From contig JAXLQJ010000017.1 in assembly GCA_046331705.1 (NCBI GenBank), positions 62,001 through 126,000 of the forward strand: DNA of 64,000 nucleotides. Reading direction: 5' to 3'. Below, in pieces: positions 28,486-38,300 of the stretch. Each line of letters begins with the position of its first letter. The stretch's first letter is position 1. The translations under genes were made by a program, and so were the position numbers. The DNA comes from JADJOY01 sp046331705 [NCBI: bacterium]. GTDB taxonomy: Bacteria; JADJOY01. The notes under the pieces were generated by a model. It saw only the letters and a program-made list of their open reading frames with translations. It made no database searches and was not told the DNA's origin.

Positions 28486-28845
28486 TCACGCCATGCGTTC
28501 GCGCTGGACAGGGCTCGCGCCGTGCAGGCGCTCGACTTCCCGTGTCATGCGCGCCTGAAGGCCGAGCGCCAGCATGCGGAAATCGGCGCGCAGCGACCAC
28601 GAAGGGTAGGTCCAGCTGGCCGGTCGGTTTCCCTCCACCAGGAGATGACCGACCCAGGCCGGCCCGTACCCGAGCACCGGGGCCAGCAGCACGAACCCCG
28701 GCGAGAGCGTGAGCACGCCGAGCACGAGGCCCAACACCCCGCACGAGGTCCCCACGTAGTGGAGCAGGCGATTGATGGGGTCGCGGTGCTCGCCGACGTA
28801 ATGAGGCCAGAACTCCTCGTAGGAGGTGAACACCGGAGCGGTCAT
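28486..28845 (-). CDS. Mpo1-like (DUF962) membrane protein
   Basis: Small integral membrane protein of 119 residues of the DUF962/Mpo1 family; the yeast relative Mpo1 is an iron-dependent dioxygenase that alpha-oxidises 2-hydroxy fatty acids. Conserved features are the N-terminal FWPHYVGEHRDPINRLLHYV with its His residues, two hydrophobic helices, and GHLLVEGNRPASW. ATG 28845 follows AGGAG. It lies between purC and the beta-propeller gene on the same strand. The bacterial function is not established. Confidence 0.87.
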   Translation of the reverse strand: MTAPVFTSYEEFWPHYVGEHRDPINRLLHYVGTSCGVLGLVLGVLTLSPGFVLLAPVLGYGPAWVGHLLVEGNRPASWTYPSWSLRADFRMLALGLQARMTREVERLHGASPVQRERMA

Positions 28846-28896
28846 GGTGCTCCTCTCGCCGCGGCAACGCGCCGAAGGCGGTCGCCGCGCGCCGGC

Positions 28897-29778
28897 TCAG
28901 GTCCGCACCGCCAGCCGATCGAGGGCCTCGCGGTACTTCGCCGCGGTCTGGTTCACGATGTCGTCGGGAAGCACGGGCGCCGGCGGCTTGTGGTCCCAAC
29001 CCAAACCGTTGAGGTAATCGCGGACGAATTGCTTGTCGAAGGAGGGCTGCGAGGCGCCCGCCACGTAGCGGTCCTTCGGCCAGAAACGCGACGAGTCGGG
29101 AGTGAGCGCTTCGTCGATCCACACGAGCTCGCCGTCGCGGATGCCGAACTCGAACTTGGTGTCGGCGAGGATGATGCCGCGCGGCTCGGCCCAGGCCGCG
29201 GCGCGCTGGTAGATCTCGATGCTCACGTCGCGGACGCGGCGGGCGAGGTCGCCGCCCAGGATCTCCGCGGCCTGCTCGAAGGTGATGTTTTCGTCGTGCT
29301 GGCCGGCGGGCGCCTTGGTCGATGGCGTGAAGATCGGCTCGGGCAACCGCGCCGACTCGGTCAGCCCGGCGGGTAACCGAATGCCGCAGACGGTGCCTTG
29401 CTTCTTGTACTCGGCCCAGCCCGAGCCCGCGAGATAGCCGCGCACGATCGCCTCGACCTTGAGCGGCTCCGTCTTCTGAACGAGCACGGCGCGCCCCTCG
29501 ATGGAGGCGAGCACCGCCGGGTCCTTGACCACGTCGCCGAGCGGCCGACCCGTGAGATGGTTCGGGACGATGCCGTCGAGATGGGCGAACCAGAAGTTCG
29601 AGAGCTGCGTCAGCACCCAGCCCTTGCCGGGAATGGGTGTCGGCAGAACGACGTCGAACGCGGAGATCCGATCGGTGGCCACGATCAGCAGCCGGTCGCC
29701 GAGATCGTAGACGTCGCGAACCTTTCCGCGGAACTTGATCGTCAGCTCCGGGATGTTGGATTGAACGAGCGCTTCCAT
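28897..29778 (-). CDS. purC: Phosphoribosylaminoimidazole-succinocarboxamide synthase (SAICAR synthase)
   Basis: Purine biosynthesis enzyme that joins CAIR and aspartate with ATP to give SAICAR. At 293 residues it matches the longer type. Motifs are FRGKVRDVYDLGDRLLIVAT at the ATP site, DRISAFD, EAIVRGYLAGSGW, the variable-loop FTPSTKA, ADTKFEFG and DEALTPDSSRFW. ATG 29778 has a GAGGAG site. It is the first gene of the minus-strand run that continues with the Mpo1-like gene. The 259 bases upstream to the divergent methyltransferase hold no recognised feature. Confidence 0.95.
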   Translation of the reverse strand: MEALVQSNIPELTIKFRGKVRDVYDLGDRLLIVATDRISAFDVVLPTPIPGKGWVLTQLSNFWFAHLDGIVPNHLTGRPLGDVVKDPAVLASIEGRAVLVQKTEPLKVEAIVRGYLAGSGWAEYKKQGTVCGIRLPAGLTESARLPEPIFTPSTKAPAGQHDENITFEQAAEILGGDLARRVRDVSIEIYQRAAAWAEPRGIILADTKFEFGIRDGELVWIDEALTPDSSRFWPKDRYVAGASQPSFDKQFVRDYLNGLGWDHKPPAPVLPDDIVNQTAAKYREALDRLAVRT

Positions 29779-30037
29779 GTGCTCCTCGCCTCACGGCTTC
29801 ACGAGAAGCACGAGAGCTTAGCAGGCGCTCCGGGGCTTGCGGTGCGCGCTCGTCGTTCGCGACACGCGGACGCCTGCCCGGTGGGCGCCCGACGGCTGGC
29901 GACGGCGATGCGCACCGAGAGGCGCGGTCGATCGTCCTGCCGCGCCACCGTGCGGTCGGCCGCGCCGGATCGCGCGCGCTCGTCTAGAGTGGCGCCGCCC
30001 CTCCCCACCGCAGTCGAGGAATCCGAGCGCCCCCTCC

Positions 30038-30892
30038 ATGGCCGACCGACATCAGCGCATCGCGCCCACCGCGCACTTCACGGCGTACACGTGGTACCGG
30101 CTGCGGCTGCCGTACGCGCAGCTCTTCGCCACCGCTCGCGGTGCCGCGCTCTTCTGGACCCTGAGGCTGACGATGGAATGGGCCGTGATGGTGCGCGGCC
30201 GCGTGCCCACGATGGCGCAGTACTTGGGCCAGCGCCACCGCGTGATCGATTGGGTGCTCGGGGAGCACGCGCCGGATCGCGTCGTCGAGCTCGGCGCCGG
30301 GCTCTCGCGGCGCGGCACGACCTGGGCCGCGGACCGCGGCACGCGCTACACGGAGATCGACCTGCCGCACATGATCGCGGCCAAGCGAGCGCTGCTCGCG
30401 GCGCGCGCTCCCGAGACGCTGCGCGCGACGCTCGCCGAGCGCCTCGAGCACCGCTCGCTCGACGTGGTGTCGCCCGACTTCGGCGGGCGCCTGGCCGAGC
30501 TGCTCGCCGGCGCCGCACGCCCGGTGGTGGTGGCCGAGGGGCTGCTCGGCTACCTCACGCTCGAGCAACGTCTGCGGCTCTTGGGCGCGATTCGCGAGGC
30601 GCTCGCGAGCGCCGGCGGCGGCACGTTCGTCCACGACGCGCACCTGAGCGAATCGCAGGCACGCGTGGGCGCGGCCAGCCGGGTGCTGCGCTCGCTGATC
30701 GGCGTGGTCACGCGCGGCCAGGGCGTGCGCGATCCGTTCCCCGACGCCGCCGCGGCGGAGGCGGCGTACCGCGAGGCGGGCTACACGCGAATCGAGCGAT
30801 TCCAGCCGCTCGCGTTGCTCGATCGCGTCCCCGGCCTCGCGCGCGTCTACGCGCCCGTCAACATCTACGCCCTCGGCGTGGAGCGGCGCTGA
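30038..30892 (+). CDS. Class I SAM-dependent methyltransferase, leucine carboxymethyltransferase-like
   Basis: Methyltransferase of 284 residues with the Ppm1/LCMT pattern. The SAM site is VVELGAGLSRRGTTWA, followed by TEIDLPHMIAAKRALL and a motif around VVAEGLLGYLTLEQRLRLL. The substrate is unknown. ATG 30038 is used; the frame is open further upstream, but that part has no ribosome site and unlikely residues. The last 28 bases overlap the 3' end of the convergent SDR gene. Confidence 0.82.
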   Translation: MADRHQRIAPTAHFTAYTWYRLRLPYAQLFATARGAALFWTLRLTMEWAVMVRGRVPTMAQYLGQRHRVIDWVLGEHAPDRVVELGAGLSRRGTTWAADRGTRYTEIDLPHMIAAKRALLAARAPETLRATLAERLEHRSLDVVSPDFGGRLAELLAGAARPVVVAEGLLGYLTLEQRLRLLGAIREALASAGGGTFVHDAHLSESQARVGAASRVLRSLIGVVTRGQGVRDPFPDAAAAEAAYREAGYTRIERFQPLALLDRVPGLARVYAPVNIYALGVERR

Positions 30893-31776
30893 GCGGCATT
30901 CCTCGACGTCGTGCCGATCGTCGCGCCGCCAGCGCGCTGCTTCTGGACGCGACGCTGCGCCGAGAGTCCCTTGCGGCGGAGCAAGGGCTTCACGCGATCG
31001 GCGATCTGCGGAAACGCGTTCACGACCTTCGCGAGCGACGCCCGGCCGATCGGGATCAGCACCTCCATCGGACGCTCGTCGAGCGCGCGCAGGATCGCCT
31101 GCGCCACGTCCTCCACCGTCAGCACCCGATCGCCCGAGAACGTGAGCGCTGCCTCTTCGTAGTCGACCTGCAGGTCGAGCATGGGCGTCTGGACGGCGTC
31201 CGGGCACACGGTGGTCACGGCGACTCCGAAGCGCGCGAGCTCCTGCGAGACCGCGAGCGAGAACCCGCGCACGGCGAACTTCGACGCGCTGTAGAGGCAG
31301 AGCCCGGGCACCGGCGCGATCGCCGCCAACGACGCGATGTTGACGATGTGCCCCTCGCCCCTCGGCACCATCATGCGTGCCGCGGCGCGGGTGCCGAAGA
31401 TCACACCCTTGGTGTTGACGTCGATGTGCCGATCGACGTCGCTCGCCTCGGTCTCGTGGATGTAGCCCGGACGCAGATAGCCCGCCACGTTGAGCACCAC
31501 GTCGACGCTGCCGAGCTTCGCGACGGCGAGCTCCACGGCGCGCTCCCATTGCGCCGCATTGCGCACGTCGAGCGCCATGAGCATCACGCGATCGGGCTGC
31601 CACGCGTCCGCCTTGGCGGCCGCCTTGAGCTTCTTGAGCTCGAGATCCGTGGCGACCACTCGATGCCCGTGCGCGACGAGCACCCCCACCAGATGCCGCC
31701 CGATGCCGCTCGCGCACCCCGTCACCAGACACACCCGCGCGGGCTCGTTCCTCGCCCTGCTGGATCGCTTCGCCAT
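30865..31776 (-). CDS. Short-chain dehydrogenase/reductase
   Basis: NAD(P)-dependent oxidoreductase of 303 residues with a Rossmann fold. The cofactor loop is TGCASGIGRH, the NNAG position reads NVAG, the catalytic Ser is in NIASLAAIAP and the YxxxK pair is YSASK. An Arg/Gln-rich C-terminal tail of about 30 residues extends beyond the usual fold. ATG 31776 follows GAGGAG. The gene is monocistronic on this strand and ends 28 bases inside the methyltransferase gene. The substrate cannot be told. Confidence 0.88.
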   Translation of the reverse strand: MAKRSSRARNEPARVCLVTGCASGIGRHLVGVLVAHGHRVVATDLELKKLKAAAKADAWQPDRVMLMALDVRNAAQWERAVELAVAKLGSVDVVLNVAGYLRPGYIHETEASDVDRHIDVNTKGVIFGTRAAARMMVPRGEGHIVNIASLAAIAPVPGLCLYSASKFAVRGFSLAVSQELARFGVAVTTVCPDAVQTPMLDLQVDYEEAALTFSGDRVLTVEDVAQAILRALDERPMEVLIPIGRASLAKVVNAFPQIADRVKPLLRRKGLSAQRRVQKQRAGGATIGTTSRNAAQRRSTPRA

Positions 31777-31887
31777 CGCCCGCTCCTCGTTCGCCGGTTG
31801 GAGTCGCTGCGCCACGGTATGGCCACGGTATAGCTCGCGCACCGTACACGGACGTGCGATCATCGCGCCGCCTTCCGCGAGCCCAGC

Positions 31888-34230
31888 ATGCCAAAGCGCG
31901 CGCTTCTCGCCTCGCTCGCGACCGTCGTGCTTCTCGCGACGAACGCTCCCACGTCGCGAGCGGCGCAGCTGGTGCCGAGCGCGATCTCCGGCGTGGTGGT
32001 GCACCCCAACGGCGCCGTCGTCACGCGCTCCGGCACCGTCGATCTCGCCGCCGGCACCCAGACGCTGGTGTTCGCGGAGCTGCCCGCCGCGACGGCGAGC
32101 GACGCCCTGCGCGTGCGGCTCGGCGACGATCCGTCGCTGGCGGAGGTCCTCGGAGTCACCGTGGAGACGATCATCCGCAAGCCCGAGCGCGACGAGGTGT
32201 TCCGGGCCGCCGAGAAGGAGGTGTTCGAGCTCAGGGATCGCCTCGCCGCCGTCGACGTGCGACTCGACGATGCCCAAGGCACGCGCGACACGCTTCGCGG
32301 CTTGCCGATCGACGAGCCGACGATCCGCAAGCCGGAATCCGTGAAGCTCGAGCCCGCGGCGTGGATCGCAGCGTTCGCCCAGATCCGCAACGGCCTCGTC
32401 GACGCCGCGCGAGCGACGGCCGACCTCGAGCGCGATCGTCGCCACCTCCTCGACCGCCTGCGCGATGCCGAGGCGCGGCTCGTGGAGGTGGGCGCCATCC
32501 GCACCGCCAGCCACAAACGAGCCTCGCTCGACGTGCGGGCGAACCACGCCGCGCGCGTGACGCTCGAGCTCTCGTATTTCGTGCCAGGCGCCTCGTGGAC
32601 ACCCGCCTACACCGTCCGCGTGGACCGCGCGGACAGCGTGACGCTGCTGCGGCGTGCTCGCGTCGTGCAGCGCACCGGTGAGGACTGGAGCAAAGTGCCA
32701 CTCTCGTTGAGCACCACCGACCCGTCGTTTCGAGCGGGCCCCGAAGCGCTGCGCTCGTGGCGCATTCGCGAGCGGCCAGCGCCTCCCGAGATCGCGCGGC
32801 CCGCGTTCGCGAAGAGCGTCGCCAGCGGCGCCGACTTGCTGGATGCCGACTCGGGCAACTCGCTCACCGGTTTCTTCCAGCCACCCACGAAATACGTCGG
32901 CGAGAAGATCTCGCTCGACGTGAAGGACGCGCCGATTCGCGACGTGCTCTCGGAGATCGCGAGCCTCACCGGCACCAACCTGGTGCTGGCGGAGGACGTT
33001 CACGGGCGCGTGACCCTGCGGCTCACGGAGGTGCCCTGGGATCAAGTGTTGGAAGAGGTGTTGCGTTCCCGTGGCCTCGCGAAGGTGCGCGAAGGAAATC
33101 TGATCCGCGTTGCGACGCGCGAGTCGCTGGATCGCGAGCAGGAAGCACGGCTCCGCACCCAGGCGCGTTCGAGCAAGCTCGAGCCGGTGCTGCTCAAGAT
33201 CATCCCGGTCCAGTACGCCGTCGCCCGCGCGCTCCTGCCCCAGCTTCGCCGCGTCGCGAGCCACCGCGACGACGCGTCGATCGACGTGGACGACCGCACC
33301 AATTCGCTCATCGTCAAGGACACCGATCGGGCCATCGAGGTCATGACCGATCTCGTGCATTCCCTCGACACGCGCATCTACCCCGACGAGCCTCCGTTCT
33401 GGATGGTGCACGATCTGGCGCCAGCGCTCCTCGCCGACGAGCCATCCGAACGCGCACGCGGATGGCGCGAGCGATTCGACGCGGCGCTCGCCGGTCGCGA
33501 TGCCGGCGCACCGGCTCCAGCACCGCTCTTCCCCGCCGATGCGCCGGAACCGGAGGCGCCGCTCACCGCGCGCGATCGCCGCGTGCCGCAGTTCGTCTTC
33601 GGGCCGACCGCTCCCGTGAGCGTCCCGTCCGACGCACGCGCCCACGAGCTCGTTCTCGGCACCACCACGCTGACGGCGGAGCTCGACTACGAGGTGGCGC
33701 CGCTCGCTCGCGCGGACGCCATCCTCGCCGCGCGCGTGACTCCAACCGAGCAGCCATTCGTCTCCGGCCCCGCCGAGTCGTTCATCGCCGGCGATTACGC
33801 GGGGCGCACCACGTTGCCGGACGCCGTGAGCGGCGAGACCGTGCGGGTTGCCCTCGGCCCCGACCCGCGCCTCGTGGTGCGGCGCATCGAGCGCAAGAGC
33901 CAGGCGGACACCGGCTTCGCGAGCGCCCAGGTCACCGAGACCAGCGACGTCCGGATCGAGATCGAGAACCACGCCGGGACACCGGCTGCAGTGCACCTCG
34001 TCGACCGAGTCCCCTTCACGCTCGACACGCGGCTCGCCATCGACGTGAGCGGTCTCGAGCCGACGCCGCGCGACGACGGCCCGAGCGATCGCGCCCGCGG
34101 CCTGCTCGCCTGGGACCTGCCCGTGCCGTCGGGCGCGACGGCGCGCGCGAGCTATCGGCTCACGATCGAACGACCGCGCGACGGCGCGATCACGCTCACG
34201 CCACAGTCGCCGCGCGAGCCCGCGCCGTGA
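31888..34230 (+). CDS. MuiA-like DUF4140/DUF4139 exported protein with inserted PilQ-type N0/N1 secretin domains
   Basis: Exported protein of 780 residues with a signal peptide at 1-26. Residues 30-215 are the DUF4140 part: a beta domain then a long coiled coil. The first part of DUF4139 is at about 220-300 (YFVPGASWTPAYTVRVD). An insert then starts with a GFFQPPTKYVGEKISLDVKD stretch and covers a PilQ-like N0 (STN) domain at 330-409 and an N1 (secretin_N) domain at 432-495, including TNSLIVKDTDRAIEVM. A Pro/Ala linker follows. DUF4139 resumes at about 560 (LTAELDYEVAPLARADAILA) and runs to the end. No outer-membrane secretin barrel is present. Its stop overlaps the start of a DUF4139 paralogue without the insert (GTGA). 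Function unknown. Confidence 0.8.
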   Translation: MPKRALLASLATVVLLATNAPTSRAAQLVPSAISGVVVHPNGAVVTRSGTVDLAAGTQTLVFAELPAATASDALRVRLGDDPSLAEVLGVTVETIIRKPERDEVFRAAEKEVFELRDRLAAVDVRLDDAQGTRDTLRGLPIDEPTIRKPESVKLEPAAWIAAFAQIRNGLVDAARATADLERDRRHLLDRLRDAEARLVEVGAIRTASHKRASLDVRANHAARVTLELSYFVPGASWTPAYTVRVDRADSVTLLRRARVVQRTGEDWSKVPLSLSTTDPSFRAGPEALRSWRIRERPAPPEIARPAFAKSVASGADLLDADSGNSLTGFFQPPTKYVGEKISLDVKDAPIRDVLSEIASLTGTNLVLAEDVHGRVTLRLTEVPWDQVLEEVLRSRGLAKVREGNLIRVATRESLDREQEARLRTQARSSKLEPVLLKIIPVQYAVARALLPQLRRVASHRDDASIDVDDRTNSLIVKDTDRAIEVMTDLVHSLDTRIYPDEPPFWMVHDLAPALLADEPSERARGWRERFDAALAGRDAGAPAPAPLFPADAPEPEAPLTARDRRVPQFVFGPTAPVSVPSDARAHELVLGTTTLTAELDYEVAPLARADAILAARVTPTEQPFVSGPAESFIAGDYAGRTTLPDAVSGETVRVALGPDPRLVVRRIERKSQADTGFASAQVTETSDVRIEIENHAGTPAAVHLVDRVPFTLDTRLAIDVSGLEPTPRDDGPSDRARGLLAWDLPVPSGATARASYRLTIERPRDGAITLTPQSPREPAP

Positions 34231-35897
34231 GCGCCGCACCGTCCGTCCAGCGACTCGCCGTCGCGTTCGCGCTTGCCCTCGCCCCCGCGCCACGCGCGCT
34301 CGCCGCGCAGCTCGCGTCCCACGCCATCGAGGCCGTGACGGTGCTCGAGGATCGCGCGCTGGTGACACGTTCCGTCGCGACCGCCGTCGAGGCCGGCGCG
34401 AGCACGGTCGAGATCGGCGCGCTGGAGGCTGGGATCGATCCGCTCTCGATCGACGTCTCGAGCGGCGACCGCGAGGTGGCGATCGTCGCCGTCGACCTCG
34501 ATTCGGCCAGCCGCGAGCCGGACGGCGCGGCCAGCGACGAGGCCCGCGCCATCCGCGACGAGGCCGATCGCCTGCTGGAGCGGATCGAACGCCTCGACGC
34601 CGAGCGCAGCGCCCTCGACGACGCGAGCGCCGTGCTGGCACGCTACGAGACGCTCGTCGCGAGCGCGCTCGCCAACGCTGGCAGCGGTTCGGTCGCGATG
34701 GACGCGACGGCGTGGCAGCAGGCGACGCGCTTCCTGAGCGAGCAACGCCAGGCGCTCGCGGGCTCACGTCACCAGCTCGAACGCGACACGAGTGAGCTGC
34801 GCGACCAGTGGAGCCTGAAGCTGGCGGCGGCATTGGAGCGCGGCCGCGCGGCGAGCCGCGAGCACGGCACACGGATCCGCGTCGCCGTCGCCACCGACCG
34901 GGCGCGCACGGTGACGCTCGGGCTGCGCTACGCCGTCGGCGATGCCGGCTGGCGGCCGAGCTACGACGCGCGCGTCACGCCGAGTGGCGCGGTGACGCTG
35001 ACGCAGCGGGCGCTGGTGGCGCAGCGCTCGGGCGTCGATTGGGTGGACGTCGATCTCACGCTCGCGACCCGGCGCGCCGACCGGGACGTCCGGCTCCCGG
35101 CGCTGAGCGCTCTTCGCGCCGACTTCGCGGAACGCGACGAGCCCGAGCGACGGGCGGTCACCTCCACCTCCGAGGCAGTCGTCCCGGATGCGCAGGCGGA
35201 CCACATCCTGGACGCACCGCCCGCGGAGATCACGACGACCGCGCTCGCGGCTCCGTCGGCGCCGAGCGCCGCGGCGGCGCCGCTCGCCTTTCGTCTCGAT
35301 CGACGCGTGACGATTCCCGCGGACGGCTCGCCGCACTCGGTGGTGATCCGCGAGAGCCCGCTCGCGGGCGAGACGCGCCTCTACGCTGCACCCGAGCAGA
35401 GCCTGCTCGCGTACGCCCGTCTCGAGACCCGCAACCCGTTCGCCGAGTCGCTCCTCGACGGTCCGCTGCAGGTGGTGGGCCGCGCGGGTCAGGCGGCTCG
35501 CACCCGCATGCCCGTGCGAGCGCCGGGCGAGGATCTGGAGCTATTCCTCGGAGCCGACGACGCAGTGCGCATCACCCGCACCGAGATCGAGCGCGGCCAG
35601 ACCGTCGCGAACGCGTTGATCGGCGGACGCAAGCGGCTGCGATTCGCGTACCGCGTGAGCGTGCGAAACGTCGGGCGCGACCCGCGCGCCGTGACGATCG
35701 CCGAACGCATCCCGGTCTCCGAGCTCGACGAGATCGAGGTTGCGCTCGAGCCGACCGATCCCGCGACCACCCGCGCCAGCAAGGACGGCATTCTGGAATG
35801 GGATCTCGACCTTTCGCCGGGCGCCACGCGGTCCATCGAGCTGCGCTACACGGTGACGGTTCCCGGCGATTTCGACTGGGACGCGCTGCGTCCTTGA
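34227..35897 (+). CDS. MuiA-like DUF4140/DUF4139 exported protein
   Basis: Exported protein of 556 residues with a signal peptide ending near ALAA (residue 25). It has the N-terminal DUF4140 domain, a coiled coil at about 105-205, and an uninterrupted DUF4139 domain (LRYAVGDAGWRPSYDARV, then ARLETRNPFAESLLDGP and the C-terminal LRYTVTVPGDF). The family includes mucoidy inhibitor A; the mechanism is unknown. The GTG start at 34227 overlaps the stop of the preceding paralogue, so the two proteins are probably made together and may form a complex. Confidence 0.83.
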   Translation: MSAAPSVQRLAVAFALALAPAPRALAAQLASHAIEAVTVLEDRALVTRSVATAVEAGASTVEIGALEAGIDPLSIDVSSGDREVAIVAVDLDSASREPDGAASDEARAIRDEADRLLERIERLDAERSALDDASAVLARYETLVASALANAGSGSVAMDATAWQQATRFLSEQRQALAGSRHQLERDTSELRDQWSLKLAAALERGRAASREHGTRIRVAVATDRARTVTLGLRYAVGDAGWRPSYDARVTPSGAVTLTQRALVAQRSGVDWVDVDLTLATRRADRDVRLPALSALRADFAERDEPERRAVTSTSEAVVPDAQADHILDAPPAEITTTALAAPSAPSAAAAPLAFRLDRRVTIPADGSPHSVVIRESPLAGETRLYAAPEQSLLAYARLETRNPFAESLLDGPLQVVGRAGQAARTRMPVRAPGEDLELFLGADDAVRITRTEIERGQTVANALIGGRKRLRFAYRVSVRNVGRDPRAVTIAERIPVSELDEIEVALEPTDPATTRASKDGILEWDLDLSPGATRSIELRYTVTVPGDFDWDALRP

Positions 35898-36092
35898 GCC
35901 GATCCGGCAACGCGTCTCGCCGCTCGCAACCCGCGACGCCGCCGGCGACCGCGCCCTGGCGCGGCTCGAGCGGGCCCGAGCCTCGGCGGACTCGCGGACG
36001 CGATCCATGGCGCGTCGCGTCGGGCGCATGCTAGCGTCGATGAGCGTTCACTCACCGCACGTGATCGAGCCCTCTTCGACGCGGAGCTCCGC

Positions 36093-38078
36093 ATGCCGAC
36101 TCGCCTTCGTTTCCCCACCCTGCGCTCGCTCGCCTTCCTCGTCGCTGGCGCGATCTCCGCGCTGACGGGCTGCAATCCGATCACTCCCGGTGAATGGAGC
36201 ACGAGCGGCGTCGACGCCGAGCTCGGCGCCTTCACCGGACGCCTCGAGATTCGCGACCTGGGCGGCGGCAATCTCGCGGTGGTGCGGCTCGCGACGCTCG
36301 CCGACGTCGCCCACACCGATGGACGCGCCGTGGACGTCGCCTGGACGGGCAAGGCCGTGGCCTCCGAGTCCGGCCAACCGCTGCTGCAGTTCACGCTCAC
36401 GCGCGCGGACTTCATCCCAGCGATCGGCAGCGTGGTGCGCGGCGAGGCGGACAAGACCCCACTCGCCGTCACCGGCACGGTGACCCTCGGCGCCGGCAAC
36501 GCGCTCACCATCCACTACGCCGCCGACGACGACCCGTCGTTCTCGATCGACGAGAGCGCCACCTACGTGGGTGCGCCCGCCGCCGAGCCGATCTTCACCG
36601 ATGCCCGCGTCGTCGCCGAGAGCCACGCGGAGCCGCCCGCGTTTCTCCACGACTTCCTCTTCCAGCTCTTCGCGACCTACTACGAGCTGCCGGCGGTCCA
36701 GCCCTGGACCACGAACCCGGATTTTCAGCGCGCCGTGCACTACATGGTCCACCAGCAGACGGATCTCGCGTACTACCGCGACAACCCGGATCGCTTGCGC
36801 GTGGTGAACAAGATCGTCGATGCGGTGAGCCTCGCCGAGACCGAGATTCGCGCCAACGCGTTCCGCGCCACGTTCCACGAGAAGGCCGACTACTACCAAG
36901 CGATCACCAGCGATCGCTTCCTCACGCCGTTCGGCATGATCGAGAACCGGACCGCGAGCGGTGATCCCCAGCCCGATGGCGACGCGGCGCTCTGGACGGG
37001 CGAATACGGCTGGACGCAGGCGCAGCGCTACAAGGCGACGGGCGACGCCGCCGCGCTCGCCGACCTACGCGCCGTGGTGCGGGCGATGATGACGCTCATG
37101 GACATCACCGGCGATCCCCAGAACTTCGCGCGCACGTTGCGCGCCGCTGGCCCGCCGCTCGGCAACTGGGTGCGCGGCACGGGCGAGTTCGCCGGCCTCG
37201 ACTGGCTGCCCGGCGGCAACAACGACATGGGTCACGGCCTCATCCTGGGGCTCATCGCGGGATGGGACGCGTTGCCCGACGACGATCCACTGCGCCCCGA
37301 GATCGCCGCCCACGCGCTCGGATTGCTCGACCTCTGCGAGTTCGCGAATCCGCGGCCCACGGTGGGCTGCGGCGACCCCGACAACCCGCCCATCTTCCCC
37401 GACGGCGACCCCGGCGAAGCGCTCATCTTCGCCGGCATCGCCAACGACGATCCCGGCAAGATCGACGCCGGTCTCGCGATCCTCAACGATCCGCTGCTCA
37501 CGCTCTACGCCAACGTCGGCGGCGGCCCGATCTACATCTACGGGATCAGCGACTGGAGCGGGAACAACCTCACGCTGGTGGGGCACATCACCCAGCAATG
37601 GCTCCTCGAGCGCACGGCCGACGTGAATCTTCTCGGCATCTGGCGGAATGCCTCCGGCCAGGCGTGGCGCACCTTGCGGACGCTCGAGATGCCCGTGCAC
37701 GCGGCGCTCGCCGCGGGACTGGGCGTGCTCACCCCGGGCGCCGAGCAGGAGGAAGCCACCGAGCAGGCGTTGTGGGGGCTGCGCTCGTTCCCCTTCCCCA
37801 AGCACAGCTACCCCGTCGATTACCGCATCCGCGGCGACTGGGTGCTCTCGCCCTTCCCGTCGCTGCCCTGGAAGCTCGACTGGACCACCGACCCCGGCCG
37901 CATGCAGGGTCTCTTCGGGCACGGTCTCGTCGAGACCTCCGTCGACGCGTACCGCTGGAATGCCGGCCCGCTCGACATCGCCGCCGGCCCGGTGCCGCCG
38001 GACACCACGCCGGGCGTCGACTACCTCTTTCTCTATTGGCTCGCCCGAAGCGGCGGCCTCATCGGATCCGCGGATTGA
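36093..38078 (+). CDS. Large lipoprotein of unknown function
   Basis: Predicted lipoprotein of 661 residues with lipobox LTGC (Cys27), so it should be a substrate of Lgt and be anchored in a membrane. Residues 30-165 look like a beta-rich domain. Residues 180-655 are helical with many aromatic residues and repeated WLP, WTGEYGWTQAQRY and GGNNDMGHGLILGL segments, suggestive of an alpha/alpha toroid like those of some glycosidases and lyases. No catalytic motif can be named. ATG 36093 follows GGAG. It stands alone, 195 bases after the DUF4139 pair. Confidence 0.7.
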   Translation: MPTRLRFPTLRSLAFLVAGAISALTGCNPITPGEWSTSGVDAELGAFTGRLEIRDLGGGNLAVVRLATLADVAHTDGRAVDVAWTGKAVASESGQPLLQFTLTRADFIPAIGSVVRGEADKTPLAVTGTVTLGAGNALTIHYAADDDPSFSIDESATYVGAPAAEPIFTDARVVAESHAEPPAFLHDFLFQLFATYYELPAVQPWTTNPDFQRAVHYMVHQQTDLAYYRDNPDRLRVVNKIVDAVSLAETEIRANAFRATFHEKADYYQAITSDRFLTPFGMIENRTASGDPQPDGDAALWTGEYGWTQAQRYKATGDAAALADLRAVVRAMMTLMDITGDPQNFARTLRAAGPPLGNWVRGTGEFAGLDWLPGGNNDMGHGLILGLIAGWDALPDDDPLRPEIAAHALGLLDLCEFANPRPTVGCGDPDNPPIFPDGDPGEALIFAGIANDDPGKIDAGLAILNDPLLTLYANVGGGPIYIYGISDWSGNNLTLVGHITQQWLLERTADVNLLGIWRNASGQAWRTLRTLEMPVHAALAAGLGVLTPGAEQEEATEQALWGLRSFPFPKHSYPVDYRIRGDWVLSPFPSLPWKLDWTTDPGRMQGLFGHGLVETSVDAYRWNAGPLDIAAGPVPPDTTPGVDYLFLYWLARSGGLIGSAD

Positions 38079-38300
38079 GCGGCGGGCGAGCCCGGCACGA
38101 ACGTAAGCGCTCACCCTGACGTGGGCCTGACATCGGGGTGCCAGCCTGCGCGGAGCGCGCGCGGGTGGGTGGGCCGCGCGCCGAGCGACGGCTCGAAACG
38201 GCGAGATTCGCGGCCGTATGCTACCCTGGCGCAATTCCCTTCCGTGACCGTGCACCCGACGTCGCGCGCTCGTGCGTGCCGCCGATTCCAAGGAGAAACC

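Noticed and set aside
29837-30037. Upstream extension of the methyltransferase gene
   Set aside because: No ribosome site and Arg/Pro-rich residues unlike the family; ATG 30038 gives the standard start.
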